NCBI RefSeq assembly: GCF_000003815.2
Contig: NC_049981.1
Coordinates: 22,523,358-22,587,357, forward strand
Length of the DNA stretch: 64,000 nucleotides
Direction: 5' to 3'
Source: Branchiostoma floridae
Lineage: Eukaryota > Chordata > Leptocardii > Amphioxiformes > Branchiostomatidae
Position 1 is the first letter of the stretch; each line of letters opens with the position of its first letter. The position numbers and the translations under genes are program-made. The notes beneath the pieces are model-generated. The model had not been told where the DNA came from. It did no database searches and saw only the letters and a list, made by a program, of their open reading frames with translations. Below, piece by piece: positions 10,530-21,779 of this stretch.

Positions 10530-10980
10530 AAAATAATTCATTAACAATCTTTTACTGTCCAAAGATGAACTCTCCAGATAACTGTTATCAGATTACCCAT
10601 TGTCTGTATTGAATGAAAGGAGGTTGCTTGAGGAATGTGCTTTGGATTGTTATTGAAATCAGAATAGCGTGTCCCCCAAGATTTGCAGAATGCTGTCTAA
10701 TTGTGTGCGTTATTGTTGAATATTTGTCTAGTGTTGATAAATTCATTTTTCTTATGAGTTTTGATCAGACGATATTATACCAACACATCTCTAGCTACAT
10801 ATTTAACATTACTAAGAAACGAGAAGAAGTCGAACAAATGTATTAGACTAGATTTAGAATCTATGTTTTAGATTAGTATTAGAAACCATGTCTACTGTAT
10901 TACTACCCTTTGTATCAATATGCCTGTACTTAGCCCGATAGGGCATGAATGTGCAATAAAGGCTATTACTATTGTTGTGA
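10530..10980 (+). pseudogene. 5'-truncated copy of the 11119-14649 LINE family
   Basis: The conceptual reading KMNSPDNCYQITHCLY at about 10562 aligns with the zinc-knuckle end of the intact LINE. KFIFLMSFDQTILYQHISSY and NITKKREEVE align with its last 40 residues. The 3' end CTGTACTTAGCCC..GGGC..TGTGCAATAAAGG is the same. It has a stop and probably a frameshift. It lies about 140 bases upstream of the intact copy, same orientation. Confidence 0.85.
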
Positions 10981-11118
10981 ATCAGTGGATGGTGGATCTT
11001 TTGTCTTGCCGATAATTGTTGCAACATTACAATTGTCACAAAATTGTTACAAAACTACATTCCTGTTAAAATCACAGAACCCACTAATCATTTTACATTT
11101 CTTTGAACCGTCTCTGAT

Positions 11119-14100
11119 ATGAAGGTATTTCCAGGAGGAAATAAGAGTTTCTGTTGTTGGAACGTACACGGTTTAGGATCAAAATTAGATGATTTAGATT
11201 TCTTGTCCCATGTAAATAATTTCGACTTTATCTCGCTTATTGAGACGTGGAGCTCTGACAAAACAAAAATCAACATCCCTAACTACAGTTACTTTCACTT
11301 ACATCGGGAAAAGAACAAACGAGCTAGACGGTATTCTGGAGGTGTAATATTTTTCTTTAAAGACCAATACAAACATTATGTTAAACAGCTACCATCAAAA
11401 TCGACAGATGTTTTATGGGTGCGAGTAGATCGAAAGCTACTGGGGTTACCCAAAGATCTGTTTATCTGTTCCGTTTACATCAGTCCAAGTACATCTAAAA
11501 CTCACAAATTTGCCGAAAACCACGTAATCGAAATTCTAGAAGAGGAGATTTCAAAATATAATACCGAGGGCTTTATCCTTCTAGGTGGTGACTTTAACTC
11601 CCGACTTGGAAATTTAAATGACTTTGTAGAAGAAGACACCTTTCATGAAAACATACCAAACAACCCCTCAAATCATAATCAGGACAGACAACACATGGAT
11701 AAAGCTCCTCCTAATAAATTCGGCAGATTTCTTACCGACTTGTGTATTCAAGCGAACCTTAGAGTCCTTAACGGTAGAGTAGCCGGTGACTTGCAGGGCA
11801 ATTTTACTTGCCACCAACCTAACGGAAGTAGTACCGTAGACTATATGATTGCCAGCCAGCCATTATTTGAACACATATCTCTATTTCGCGTAAACCCCCT
11901 AACCATATTTTCCGACCATAACATGCTATCAGTAATATTTCGCACAACGCCTTTTATCCACAACAACAAGCCAAAAAATAAAAATCCAAACACAAAACCA
12001 CTCCCGAAACGATTCCGTTGGAACGAAAACTCAGCACAAAAATTTCTTGAATCCCTTAGCCAACCTCACATAATAGACAAGTTAAACGCTATGCCAGTAA
12101 AAGAAACTAAAAACGCAAAGGCAGATATTGAAAACTACGTTTCCGACTTGAACTCAGTGCTGAGGGACGTCGGTCACAAATCACTCCTTGTAAGAGTCAA
12201 CAAAAAGCGTTCACAAAAAGCCCGAAATAAAAAATGGTACGATAAAAACTGTACTGAAATGAAGCGCGAATTGAATAACTTGGCCTCGTTACTTGAGAAA
12301 AATCCGTCAAACTCATATATTAGAGGAAAGTTCTTCAGAAGAAAGAAGGAGTATAGAAAACTATTAAGAAAGAAAAAGAGAGACTTTCACCAGCAAATCA
12401 TGGACCAACTTTCTTCCCTTAGGGAAAAAGACCCAAATGGCTTTTGGAAACTAATTAACAAACTTAAACCAGACAAAACGCAACAAAATTCCCAAATATC
12501 AAATGAGATGTGGTTGGAACATTTTAGTGCAGTTGACAAACGCTCAACTGACGCTATTAACAATTCTGAAACTGAACTCTCCACCCCTGTAAACACTCAA
12601 ATACATCCCCAATCTCCTCTCACACCTGTAGAAAACTCCACACTAGACTCCCCGATAACAGCTGAAGAATTAAACACGGCAATCTCAAACCTCAAGAACA
12701 ATAAATCTAGTAGCAGCGACATGGTAACAAATGAAATGTTGAAATGCGGTAAACAAATCCTACAGAACCCATTACTACACCTATTTAACTCCTGCTTACA
12801 GAACGGTTATTTTCCCGACGATTGGTCCCTCAGCCATATCGTACCCATACATAAATCTGGCGATACCTCACTCCCTGATAACTACCGGGGAATATCAATC
12901 ATTAGTTGCTTAGGAAAATTATTCACCTCTATTTTAAACAATCGTCTTGTCAATTATGCAGAACAGTACAGCCTTTTCAAACCTCAACAGGCCGGTTTTA
13001 GGAAAAATATTAGAACATCTGATAATTTGTTTGTGTTAACCACTTTAGTCAGCAAATACCTAAGCAAAAATGCAAAAATTTATGCATGTTTTGTAGATTT
13101 CAGCAAAGCTTTTGACTCCGTTTGGCGAGCAGGTCTATTTTTCAAACTTAACAACCTTGGAATAGGAGGAAAATTCTTAAAGACATTAAAAAACATGTAT
13201 TCAAAAACTACAAATTGCATTAAAACCAACGGCGGCCTTACAGCGCCTTTTTTAACTAACTGTGGGGTCCGACAAGGCTGTAATTTAAGTCCAACTTTGT
13301 TTAATTTATTTATTAGCGATATAACCTCTGAGTTTGATGATATTTGTTGCAACTCTCCTAGTTTACACAATAGGAAAGTACCGTGTCTTTTGTATGCAGA
13401 TGATCTTGTATTATTTTCCGAGTCTCAACAAGGCTTGCAATCATGTCTAGGTAGATTAGAAAGGTATTGTAAACATTGGAACCTGAAGGTGAATTTAAAA
13501 AAGACTAAGATTATTGTCTTCACCAAGGGAGGTAGATTACCAAAGAATTGTTTCTTTTTGTTTAATGGTAATGTAATTGAAATTGTCATGTCATATTGTT
13601 ATCTAGGTATAGTGGTAAGTACAGCTGGCACCTTCAAGGCCAACAACAAACATCTAAGAAACAAGGGTCTAAAAGCTTTGTTTAGTATCAGGCAATCACT
13701 TGACAAAGCCGATTGCCCACTAGCTGTTAAAAACAAGCTTTTCGACTCTTGTATTAAACCTATATTACTTTATGGGTCCGAAATATGGGGAACTCCCAAA
13801 AGTCCCAAAAATTGTCCCATTGAATCTGTACACCTAAAACATTGTAAATATTCACTCAATATCCCCAAAACAGCTAGTAATCTCGCAGCACAGGCAGAAC
13901 TAGGGAGATACCCCATTCATCTGGAGGCCTCCCTAAATACCATCAAGTATTTCATTCGACTTAGCAAGAATGTGCCAGCTGACAGCCTTCAAGCAGATGC
14001 TCTCTTGTGCCAAATGGATTTAGAAGCATCAGGTGCTAAATGTTGGGCCTCTGATGTACGCAACACTCTAGAGAAATGTGGCTATGCTTTCGTCTGGCAA

Positions 14101-14649
14101 AACGCCCAGTCAACAATCTCAAGTACACCTCAAATTATTTCATCAATCTATCAACGTTTAAAAGATATTTATTTCCAGACCTTTGTATCTGAAATCCACA
14201 ACGATAAAAGAGTTGCGACTGCAAAAAACAAACTACGAACATACAGACTGTTAAAACAATATTATAAAGAAGAAGAATATCTGAAGATTGCCAATGTACG
14301 CCACAGATCTACCATCACAAAACTAAGAATCAGTTGCCACAAATTACGAATCGAATCAGGAAGACATAACCACACTCCTCTAGAGCAAAGAATATGCCAA
14401 TTTTGTAGTTTACGGAAAGTAGAAGATGAAGTACATTTTACTATGGATTGTCCTTTGTATGATAGCGATAGGAACATTTTATTTGACTATGTGTTAAGTA
14501 AATATCCCCACTTTAGACACTTGAACAGTAAAGAGAAATTTATATTCCTGACAGCTTTTGATAAACCAACTCTAACCAACCATACAGCTAGCTACATTTA
14601 TGCAATTACCAAGAAGCGAGAGGAAGTCGAATGTCATAGAATAGATTAG
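11119..14649 (+). CDS. LINE ORF: AP endonuclease plus reverse transcriptase, 1,176 codons, uninterrupted
   Basis: This encodes the polyprotein of a non-LTR retrotransposon, which nicks target DNA and primes cDNA synthesis there. Residues about 1-270 are an exonuclease/endonuclease/phosphatase fold: CCWNVHGLGS, IETWS, LLGGDFNSRLG (about 155) and the catalytic SDHNMLSV (about 263). The reverse transcriptase runs from about 530 to 850: NYRGISIISCLGKLF, FVDFSKAFDSVW (about 658), GVRQGCNLSPTLF (about 715) and the active site LLYADDLVLF (about 756). Near 1092 a CQFC..H..C knuckle follows. ATG at 11119 is the first in-frame Met before the endonuclease. No ORF1 is visible upstream. No stop or frameshift breaks the frame, so this copy may be young. 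The LINE clade is left open. Confidence 0.93.
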   Translation: MKVFPGGNKSFCCWNVHGLGSKLDDLDFLSHVNNFDFISLIETWSSDKTKINIPNYSYFHLHREKNKRARRYSGGVIFFFKDQYKHYVKQLPSKSTDVLWVRVDRKLLGLPKDLFICSVYISPSTSKTHKFAENHVIEILEEEISKYNTEGFILLGGDFNSRLGNLNDFVEEDTFHENIPNNPSNHNQDRQHMDKAPPNKFGRFLTDLCIQANLRVLNGRVAGDLQGNFTCHQPNGSSTVDYMIASQPLFEHISLFRVNPLTIFSDHNMLSVIFRTTPFIHNNKPKNKNPNTKPLPKRFRWNENSAQKFLESLSQPHIIDKLNAMPVKETKNAKADIENYVSDLNSVLRDVGHKSLLVRVNKKRSQKARNKKWYDKNCTEMKRELNNLASLLEKNPSNSYIRGKFFRRKKEYRKLLRKKKRDFHQQIMDQLSSLREKDPNGFWKLINKLKPDKTQQNSQISNEMWLEHFSAVDKRSTDAINNSETELSTPVNTQIHPQSPLTPVENSTLDSPITAEELNTAISNLKNNKSSSSDMVTNEMLKCGKQILQNPLLHLFNSCLQNGYFPDDWSLSHIVPIHKSGDTSLPDNYRGISIISCLGKLFTSILNNRLVNYAEQYSLFKPQQAGFRKNIRTSDNLFVLTTLVSKYLSKNAKIYACFVDFSKAFDSVWRAGLFFKLNNLGIGGKFLKTLKNMYSKTTNCIKTNGGLTAPFLTNCGVRQGCNLSPTLFNLFISDITSEFDDICCNSPSLHNRKVPCLLYADDLVLFSESQQGLQSCLGRLERYCKHWNLKVNLKKTKIIVFTKGGRLPKNCFFLFNGNVIEIVMSYCYLGIVVSTAGTFKANNKHLRNKGLKALFSIRQSLDKADCPLAVKNKLFDSCIKPILLYGSEIWGTPKSPKNCPIESVHLKHCKYSLNIPKTASNLAAQAELGRYPIHLEASLNTIKYFIRLSKNVPADSLQADALLCQMDLEASGAKCWASDVRNTLEKCGYAFVWQNAQSTISSTPQIISSIYQRLKDIYFQTFVSEIHNDKRVATAKNKLRTYRLLKQYYKEEEYLKIANVRHRSTITKLRISCHKLRIESGRHNHTPLEQRICQFCSLRKVEDEVHFTMDCPLYDSDRNILFDYVLSKYPHFRHLNSKEKFIFLTAFDKPTLTNHTASYIYAITKKREEVECHRID

Positions 14650-14785
14650 ACGCACATCTGCATATATAGATGTGTTTGATTGCTTCCATTGTTACATATA
14701 TGTGATTCTTACCGTGTGACCTGTACTTAGCCCAGTGGGGCAAAAATGTGCAATAAAGGTCTTCATTCATTCATTCATTCATTAA
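14650..14785 (+). mobile_element. 3' UTR and ATTC-repeat tail of the LINE
   Basis: It contains CTGTACTTAGCCC, GTGGGGCAAAAATGTGCAAT and AATAAAGG, then (ATTC)n at 14766-14782. The element ends in a short tandem repeat and not poly(A). The following 14786-15440 shows nothing recognisable. Confidence 0.8.
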
Positions 14786-15439
14786 AAACGTGGGACTTTT
14801 ATCAGCCACTGCCTCTAAGAAGAAGCTGAACCTCCCAGTAAAGAATGTAGAATCATGCAAAAGATAGCTGTATAGAATAGACCCTTGTTACTTTTTATTG
14901 TCAGTAACGGCCGTTACCCTTGCAATTACTATTGAATTAGCTTACGGGCAGGGATTTGCAATAAGTACATTATTATTGTTGCAACAGAATCCCATCTGTT
15001 CTGTTGGAAAATCTTGTTATTACACAGCTCATATCAGTAGGAAAGAAGTTGCATTTTTTGGAAAGAGTTGTCAGGTAGATTGATGAAAAAATTCAGCTTG
15101 TCAAAATTATGCTGTGATGTTCATCCCCACAAGCATATTTCTCCCAGCAGAGGTTTCGAAAAAGCTTCTGCCTTCCTCCACTGCAGACATTAGTTACTGC
15201 TGGTCCCGCAACTAAAACTGCTTGGAGGATACAAATTTCCAATCTAGTGTGACGGTGGACAGAAACTCAGTCAAGATTAAAGCCAGCGTCCATTTGTTGT
15301 TAGTAGCTTTATTGAAGCTTGTCCGCAAGTTCCAACACTACTGAGCTCAGGTCTGCCCTACTGGAGACTGAAGTCGTACATTAGCCGTACATTATCATAT
15401 CCTTTCCTCCTTTCCCATGGATGTTTAAATTACCGTATC

Positions 15440-15545
15440 AGAGACTAGGCCATGAATTGTCATCTTAGATGGGCATACATAATTGTTAAAGCCCTTGAAT
15501 GATCTGGTGGGTCATGAGACTTGTGAGAACATGTAGTACATTATA
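15440..15545 (-). mobile_element. Partial copy of the hairpin MITE at 53457-53688
   Basis: CATCTTAGATGGGCATACAT, AATTGTTAAAGCCCTTGA and ATCTGGTGGGTCATGAGAC match the right half of the element in the TASOR-like intron. The left arm is lost. Confidence 0.6.
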
Positions 15546-15991
15546 ATTATGTCAACTCCATGACACTAGGACAGAGGGAAGGGTCCTGCAAACAGCCCCG
15601 AATCAAAAAGTTTAAGTCGACAAAATGTGATGTGATGGGAAACATCTTAAATTCCTATTAACTGTAGATATGACAGTAACGTTTATGAAGTTTATACGTC
15701 CAGGTAAACAATATTCAAATACAGTTCAATCTCGACAACTTGATAAAAAATGGAGATTTTACTTCCGGATACTAGTATTTCAAGTGAGATCCATAACTCT
15801 TCTTCAGTGTCACTCACTAGACACTCGTTCTCATTGAAATGTCAAAAATGGCATTTTTTTTGGTCGAAAAATAAATCGGCTTTATTTTCAGTGAAAACTA
15901 CTTGGTTGTTTGGGAAAATTCCTCTTTTAACCATAGCCATAAAATGGCAACTTATTATTTTCGGTCCCATTGGTAATGCATTACAGGGCAG

Positions 15992-16021
15992 GTAACAAAC
16001 GTTACCGGTAACGTTTGTTAC
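15992..16021. repeat. Perfect 30-bp palindrome
   Basis: GTAACAAACGTTACC is followed directly by its exact inverse GGTAACGTTTGTTAC. The half-site GTAACGTTTGTTAC recurs at about 16158 and 16340. Confidence 0.95.
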
Positions 16022-16354
16022 AACAGTAGACTTCACCCTGTTTCCATCGAAAGGACTTTTGACTACATCAATTAGGTATAAGTAGATGTCCCTAGGGACA
16101 TTTGAAAAGTGGGCAGCTTTTTTACACCAGCATCAATTGGACAGCATCGAACAATAGTAACGTTTGTTACAGTGATTTCAGTACAACATTGTGTTAAGCA
16201 AGGTGGGATACAAATGACAGTCAACAACCCTTTCTTGTTTCTTTTGGAAGCCAGGAAAACTGTACAGTGTCACAAAAAGGGCCATTTTTAGTCTTATACG
16301 TGGATAATATAACCGTGGCAACCATCGTACTAGTGGTGGTAACGTTTGTTACAG

Positions 16355-17035
16355 AATCTGGCGACAGGCATAAACCACCTCACACAGCCTACAAGATCAG
16401 TGACAGGAGCAATCTGACGTGATCGGGCAGAGGGCCTGGGTAGCTGGTTTCACCTGCCGAACAATCATTTTGGGAACTGAATTGTTACATTTTTGGCTAC
16501 TATTTGAATTCTTCGTTTCTTCTCAGGCGACAGACATTTTTTAGGGTGTGAAATCCCACCCGAGGCTATAATGATCTTCTAACCCATCAACCTATACGAA
16601 TGTTGATGCACATCTTTTGTAAAACATTACAGGGGTGGTGGAAAAATGAAGGAACCAGTGATGTTATTTGCTCCATATCAAGGCGTAAAGTCAGGCGACA
16701 GCATTTCGACATTTAAATGAGAACGAGCCTAGAATGAACTGGTAGAACAATTTAGTTCAAGTACAGCTAACTGTAGACTTTCTGGACAACCCCATGGTTG
16801 TTTATTCACAACCAGGATTTATATACAATCCACAGCCGACCTTTCATTGACCCACGACGTCTGTCACCTTCCTCAGGGACATTCTGAGGCAATTTCGTCA
16901 TTGTTGTCAATTGTTTTTGTTAATAGATCCTGGTTGTGAAAATTAAACAACCTTGTTATTCTGGGATTTTCCAACCTGCTGAAATTATTCGCGGATGTTG
17001 ACTTTCTGATTGTCATTCGGTACCTGTTCAGATAT
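16355..17035. other. No gene seen
   Basis: Unique-looking non-coding DNA. CAACCATGG/ACAACCAGGATT and TCCTGGTTGTGAAAATTAAA at 16790-16950 form a weak inverted pair, possibly an eroded MITE. Confidence 0.4.
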
Positions 17036-17044
17036 ACCTTATGG

Positions 17045-17292
17045 TAGCCTGGGTACCATTCTCCGCGGTCGGCTTTGGGGAGCTTTACCCGGCACCTACC
17101 TGCTTCTGTCAGCCTGTCTGATTGGCTGCCCTTTGAGATTTCGCCGATAGAGCTTGTAGCCGGCCTTTTGAGTTTACGGGGCGCGACTAAATTAATCTAA
17201 CCCCGTAAGAACTCCCCCGGCCTGTACCAATTAACTGTACGGGCGGTCACCCCTACACCGCCGAGCGCCTCGATGGTATGGTTCCCAGGCTA
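17045..17292. mobile_element. 248-bp MITE, TAGCCTGGG ends, 9-bp TSD
   Basis: TAGCCTGGGTACCAT at the left is the inverse of ATGGTTCCCAGGCTA at the right. ACCTTATGG is duplicated exactly at 17036-17044 and 17293-17301. A 9-bp duplication fits a Mutator-like source. The interior is GC-rich and non-coding. Confidence 0.85.
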
Positions 17293-17659
17293 ACCTTATG
17301 GGGGTGCTTCAGGTGTTAACCTCAGGTTTTTGGAAAAAGCTGAAAATTCATGCATGCTTGGATGTCATCTGTATTAACAAATCAACATGGCCATACTAGT
17401 TGGAAAAAATAGATCAGATCAGTGCATTCAGTCGCTTCTTTACGCAAATTTTCAATTACTCAAGCAACGGGATTAAATTTGGAAACGGTTAGACGTCTCA
17501 GGTAGCATCCGAACTGTCGCTTTTAAGTGACTGCTTTTGCTAGTCACCTATGAAAGACAGTGGATGCTGTCTGAAATGTCAGCCTGTTTCCAGACTGTTA
17601 CATTTTGTATCATATTACCTGAATGTCTAACCTTCATCCAGGAGTCACTGTTTTACCTT

Positions 17660-17982
17660 CAGGGCTTGAAATGCTTTCTTCTACATACCTGCACTGGTGT
17701 AGATAACATTGAAAATTACCTGCACCAGACAAATTTTACCTGCACCACTCTGAATCATAATAAAATTGTTCAGGAACCATGCATTGCTATTTTTTCTTTC
17801 ATACTTAATCAATGCAGCTAATAACAATGACAATGACAATAACAATCTGCACACACCTACAACATAGAAAATTTATGTATAAAATCCAGTACAGGTTAGG
17901 TGCAGGTAGACATCAGAAGTACCTGCACAGCTCCAATTTTACCTGCACTAACCTGCATATGCAGGTGGTATTTCGAGCCCTG
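17660..17982. mobile_element. hAT-like MITE, CAGGGCT ends, 5-bp TSD
   Basis: The ends CAGGGCTTGAAATGC and GTATTTCGAGCCCTG are inverses, flanked by ACCTT on both sides. The interior is rich in TACCTGCAC. CAGGG termini with 5-bp duplications fit the hAT5-type group. An inverted, older copy lies at 19213-19644. Confidence 0.75.
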
Positions 17983-19212
17983 ACCTTTTACATGTACCTA
18001 CTCACTGTCAGGCTTCCAGACGATGGCAGCGTCTAGCCAAGCAGGCAGGCGGTGTGCCCTTCCGGTGAAGAAGAGACAAGGCGCAAGGAAGGTGAAAATG
18101 AAAGGTATCTGAAATGATTTTTTCTTCCATCATGTGTGCTGTTGGAAACTGTGATGAAAGATCTTCACATGTTCTTGAATTTACATTTCAGGAAGGGATG
18201 CACGTTGGCAATGAAGCTGTCTAAAACTAGTAAAAGCTTGACAGAAAAGAGTGCCCAAGACGACCACTGAGGACCGATAACAGAGACCTGGTCTATGTGG
18301 ACAGGTGGTCACTATAGACAGGAATCTTAACACTTAGGTCAATGGGAAAATTATCAAAGGGACTAAAAGGGACTACCAAAAAGTGGTAAATGTATACAAA
18401 TGAATTGGCCAGGTGGTCCTTATGTAGAGGTAGTCACTTGTGTGTAGGGTTAATTTCTAATTTGTCTGTCTAATGCCAGTAGAAAGTTGTTTTTTGTATT
18501 CTCAGTATCACATAATGATTTCATCCACAGCAGTTTCCAGTTTACATCCTTTCCTCCTACTGGGCGAAATTTTCCTGCTGGAGAAGCTGAGATAGATACA
18601 GATTTCAGCCATTGATAGATGGCAATAGAAGCTTCATGACATTTTAATCAAGACATAAAAAAAACAGTGTGAAAAAATCATGCCAATTGAAATTCTTTTT
18701 GAAAAGCTTTTTGGTCCAACTGACCACAGACATGGCTATGGATTGGGGTGGACAAAAATGTCACCTTTTCCACAAAAACCCAACAATAACAGAACTTCAG
18801 GGCAAGAAATTGATAAAATGTATTTAGGGATGTAGCCAGCCAGAAATCATCGCCAGAAAAATTGTGGGTATGCTTCCAAGGAAAATTTTGAAATCTAGAC
18901 CCTCTGAAATACTATTTCCTGCATTTTGAGGGTTAAATTTTGCTCACAAAATTCCGTCAAAGGACAGAAGGACAGGTGCTGGCTCCAACCCTGAATGTAT
19001 TTCTGTAAGTTGAAGTAGTTGTATTTTAAATGACATATTTGTAAGCAAAAATTGACAACATGGGCTCATGTACAATGAGTGTGTAACAGTTAGGGTTCAA
19101 GGACTGCTAAACTGAAGATGCCAAGTGGGACAGATAGGAAAATCTAAAGCAGGAGACTGTCCTGGGTTTGTCTGTTGTTACCTGGTCTGTGTTTCTATCC
19201 TGGATACAATGC
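17983..19212. other. No gene seen; weak element remnants
   Basis: GTGGACAGGTGGTCACTATAG at about 18296 resembles the ends of the TIR element at 49273, so an eroded relative may lie at 18270-18470. Nothing else is recognised. Confidence 0.4.
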
Positions 19213-19644
19213 CAGGGCTCAAAATACCACCTGCATATGCAGGTTAGTGCAGGTGCAATTGGAGCTGTGCAGGTATTTCTGGTGTCTACCTGCACCTAAC
19301 CTGCACTAGTCCATGTACTGGGGTTTTGTATAAAAATGTCTTATGATGTATAGGTGTATATGGATTGTTATTAGCTGCATTGACTGTTACCAATGGGTTA
19401 AAATCATCTTTATTCTTCGCAAGATGAATACATATATAATACACATTAAAATCTAGGACAGCCCTTTGTTTATCAGGAGGGCACAAGGTATATAAAAGAA
19501 AAAATGGCAATGGTTCCTGAACATTTTTAGTATGATCCATACTTCCTAAATTCATAGTGGTGCAGGTAAAATTTGTCTGGTGCAGGTAAGTTTCAATGTT
19601 ACCTGCACCAGTGCAGGTATGCAGAAAAAGTATTTTGAGCCATG
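19213..19644. mobile_element. Second, inverted copy of the CAGGGCT MITE
   Basis: CAGGGCTCAAAATACCACCT and TGCATATGCAGGTTAGTGCA match the reverse complement of 17895-17982; the right part matches 17660-17740. Each side is bordered by a ~45-bp direct repeat (GTTTGTCTGTT..TTACCTG..ATCCTGGATA at 19165 and 19646). Confidence 0.7.
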
Positions 19645-20118
19645 GTTTGTCTGTTCTTACCTGATATGTGCTTCCATCCTGGATATACTGTAAATGCATT
19701 TAAGTTCGCAGGGATTTAATTTCGCAGTAGCGGGAAAAAGGACATTTTGCGGTGGTTTTAATTTCGCGGTAACACCATAGACTGCAGTCTAATACCATAA
19801 TAGAAAAATTTCGCGGTGGTTTTAAGTTCGCGGTGAAGTGGTCACCGAAAACTGCGAACATTAAGGGTAACGGGGCCATTTAACTCTCACGAACATGCAA
19901 ATGAGTTTCTTCTCATGAACATGCAAAATGCAAATGAGAGCAGTACGTCATGACTCCTGTACATTGTACATGCACATGCGTTGCACACAGCGTTGCTCAC
20001 ATGCACATGCGTTGCACACGTCATGAATGTATCACCTAACAGCCTGCTTCCAGGGTCTAGTAGGTCCCTCATCAATCCCTTCTGTCTCCAGTCAAATTGA
20101 CCTTCTATGTCATATTTA

Positions 20119-21779
20119 GGCCATTCTGACCATTCTCCACCAATCTGGTCATTCTGACCATTCTCTACCACTTTGGCCATTCTGACCATTCTCCATCACT
20201 TTGGCCATTCTGACCATTCTCCATCACTCAGGTCATTCTGACCATTCTCCATCACTCTGGTCATTCTGACCATTCTCTACCACTTTGGCCATTCTGACTA
20301 TTCTCCATCAATTTGGCAATTCTGACCATTCTCCATCACTCAGGTCATTCTGACCATTCTCCACCACTCTGGCCATTCTGACCATTCTCTACCACTCTGG
20401 CCATTCTGACCATTCTCCATCACTCTGGCCATTCTGACCATTCTCCATCACTCTGGACATTCTGACCATTCTCCATCACTTTGGTCATTCTGACCATTCT
20501 CTACCACTTAGGCTGTTCTGACCATTCTCAATCACTTTGGCCATTCTGACCATTCTCCACCACTCTGGTCATTCTGACCATTCTCTATCACTTTGGCCAT
20601 TCTGATCATTCTCTATCACTTTGGTCATTCTGACCATTCTCCACCACTCTGGCCATTCTGACCATTCTCCACCACTCTGGTCATTCTGACCATTCTCCAT
20701 CCCTTTAGCCATTCTGACCATTCTTCATCACTCTGGCCATTCTGACCATTCTCCACCACTCTGGTCATTCTGACCATTCTCCATCACTTTGGCCATTCTG
20801 ACCATTCTCTATCATTCAGGTCATTCTGGCCATTCTCCACCACTCTGGTCATTCTGACCATTCTCCATCACTTTGGCCATTCTGACCATTCTTCATCACT
20901 CTGGCCATTCTGACCATTCTCCACCACTCTTGTCATTCTGACCATTCTCCACCACTTTGGCCATTCTGACCATTCTCTATCACTCAGGTCATTCTGACCA
21001 TTCTCCACCTCTCTGGTCATTCTGGCCATTCTCTACCACTTTGGCCATTCTGACCATTCTCCTTCACTTTGGCCATTCTGACCATTCTCTATCACTCAGG
21101 TCATTCTGACCATTCTCTACCACTTTGGCCATTTTGACCATTCTCCACCACTCTGGCCATTCTGACCATTCTCCACCACTTTAGCCATTCTGACCATTCT
21201 CCACCACTCTGGCCATTCTGACAATTCTCCACCACTCAGGTCATTCTGTCCATCCTCTATCACTCTGGCCATTCTGACCATTCTCCGCCACTCTGGCCAT
21301 TCTGACCATTCTCCGCCACTCTGGCCATTCTGACCATTCTCCACCACTCTGGTCATTCTGACCATTCTCTATTACTCTGGCCATTCTGACCATTGTATAC
21401 CACTTTGGCCATTCTGACCATTCTCCATCACTCTGGTCATACTCCTCCACTCTGGCCATTCTCCACCACTCTGGCCATTCTGACCATTCTCCACCACTCT
21501 GGCCATTCTGACCATTCTCCATCCCTTTAGCCATTCTGACCATTCTTCATCACTCTGGCCATTCTGACCATTCTCCACCACTCTGGTCATTCTGACCATT
21601 CTCCATCACTCTGGCCATTCTTACCATTCTCTATCACTCTGAGCATTCTTTTACTCTGGCCATTCTGACCATTCTCTATTACTCTGATCATTCTGACCAT
21701 TCTCTATCACCCTGGTCATTCTGACTATTCTCTGTTACTCTGAGCATTCTGACCATTCTCTATCACTCTGGTCATTCTG
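20119..21779 (-). repeat. 28-bp minisatellite, left arm (~59 units)
   Basis: The unit is CCATTCTGACCATTCT plus CCACCACTCTGG with many single-base variants. The unit contains CCATTCT twice. On the minus strand no phase has regular stops, so spurious frames rich in ENGQNGQSGGEWSEW appear; they are not genes. Confidence 0.97.

Noticed and set aside
21117-21599. Trp/Glu/Gly-rich minus-strand proteins
   Set aside because: They are translations of the 28-bp minisatellite in shifting phases, with no start context or domain.
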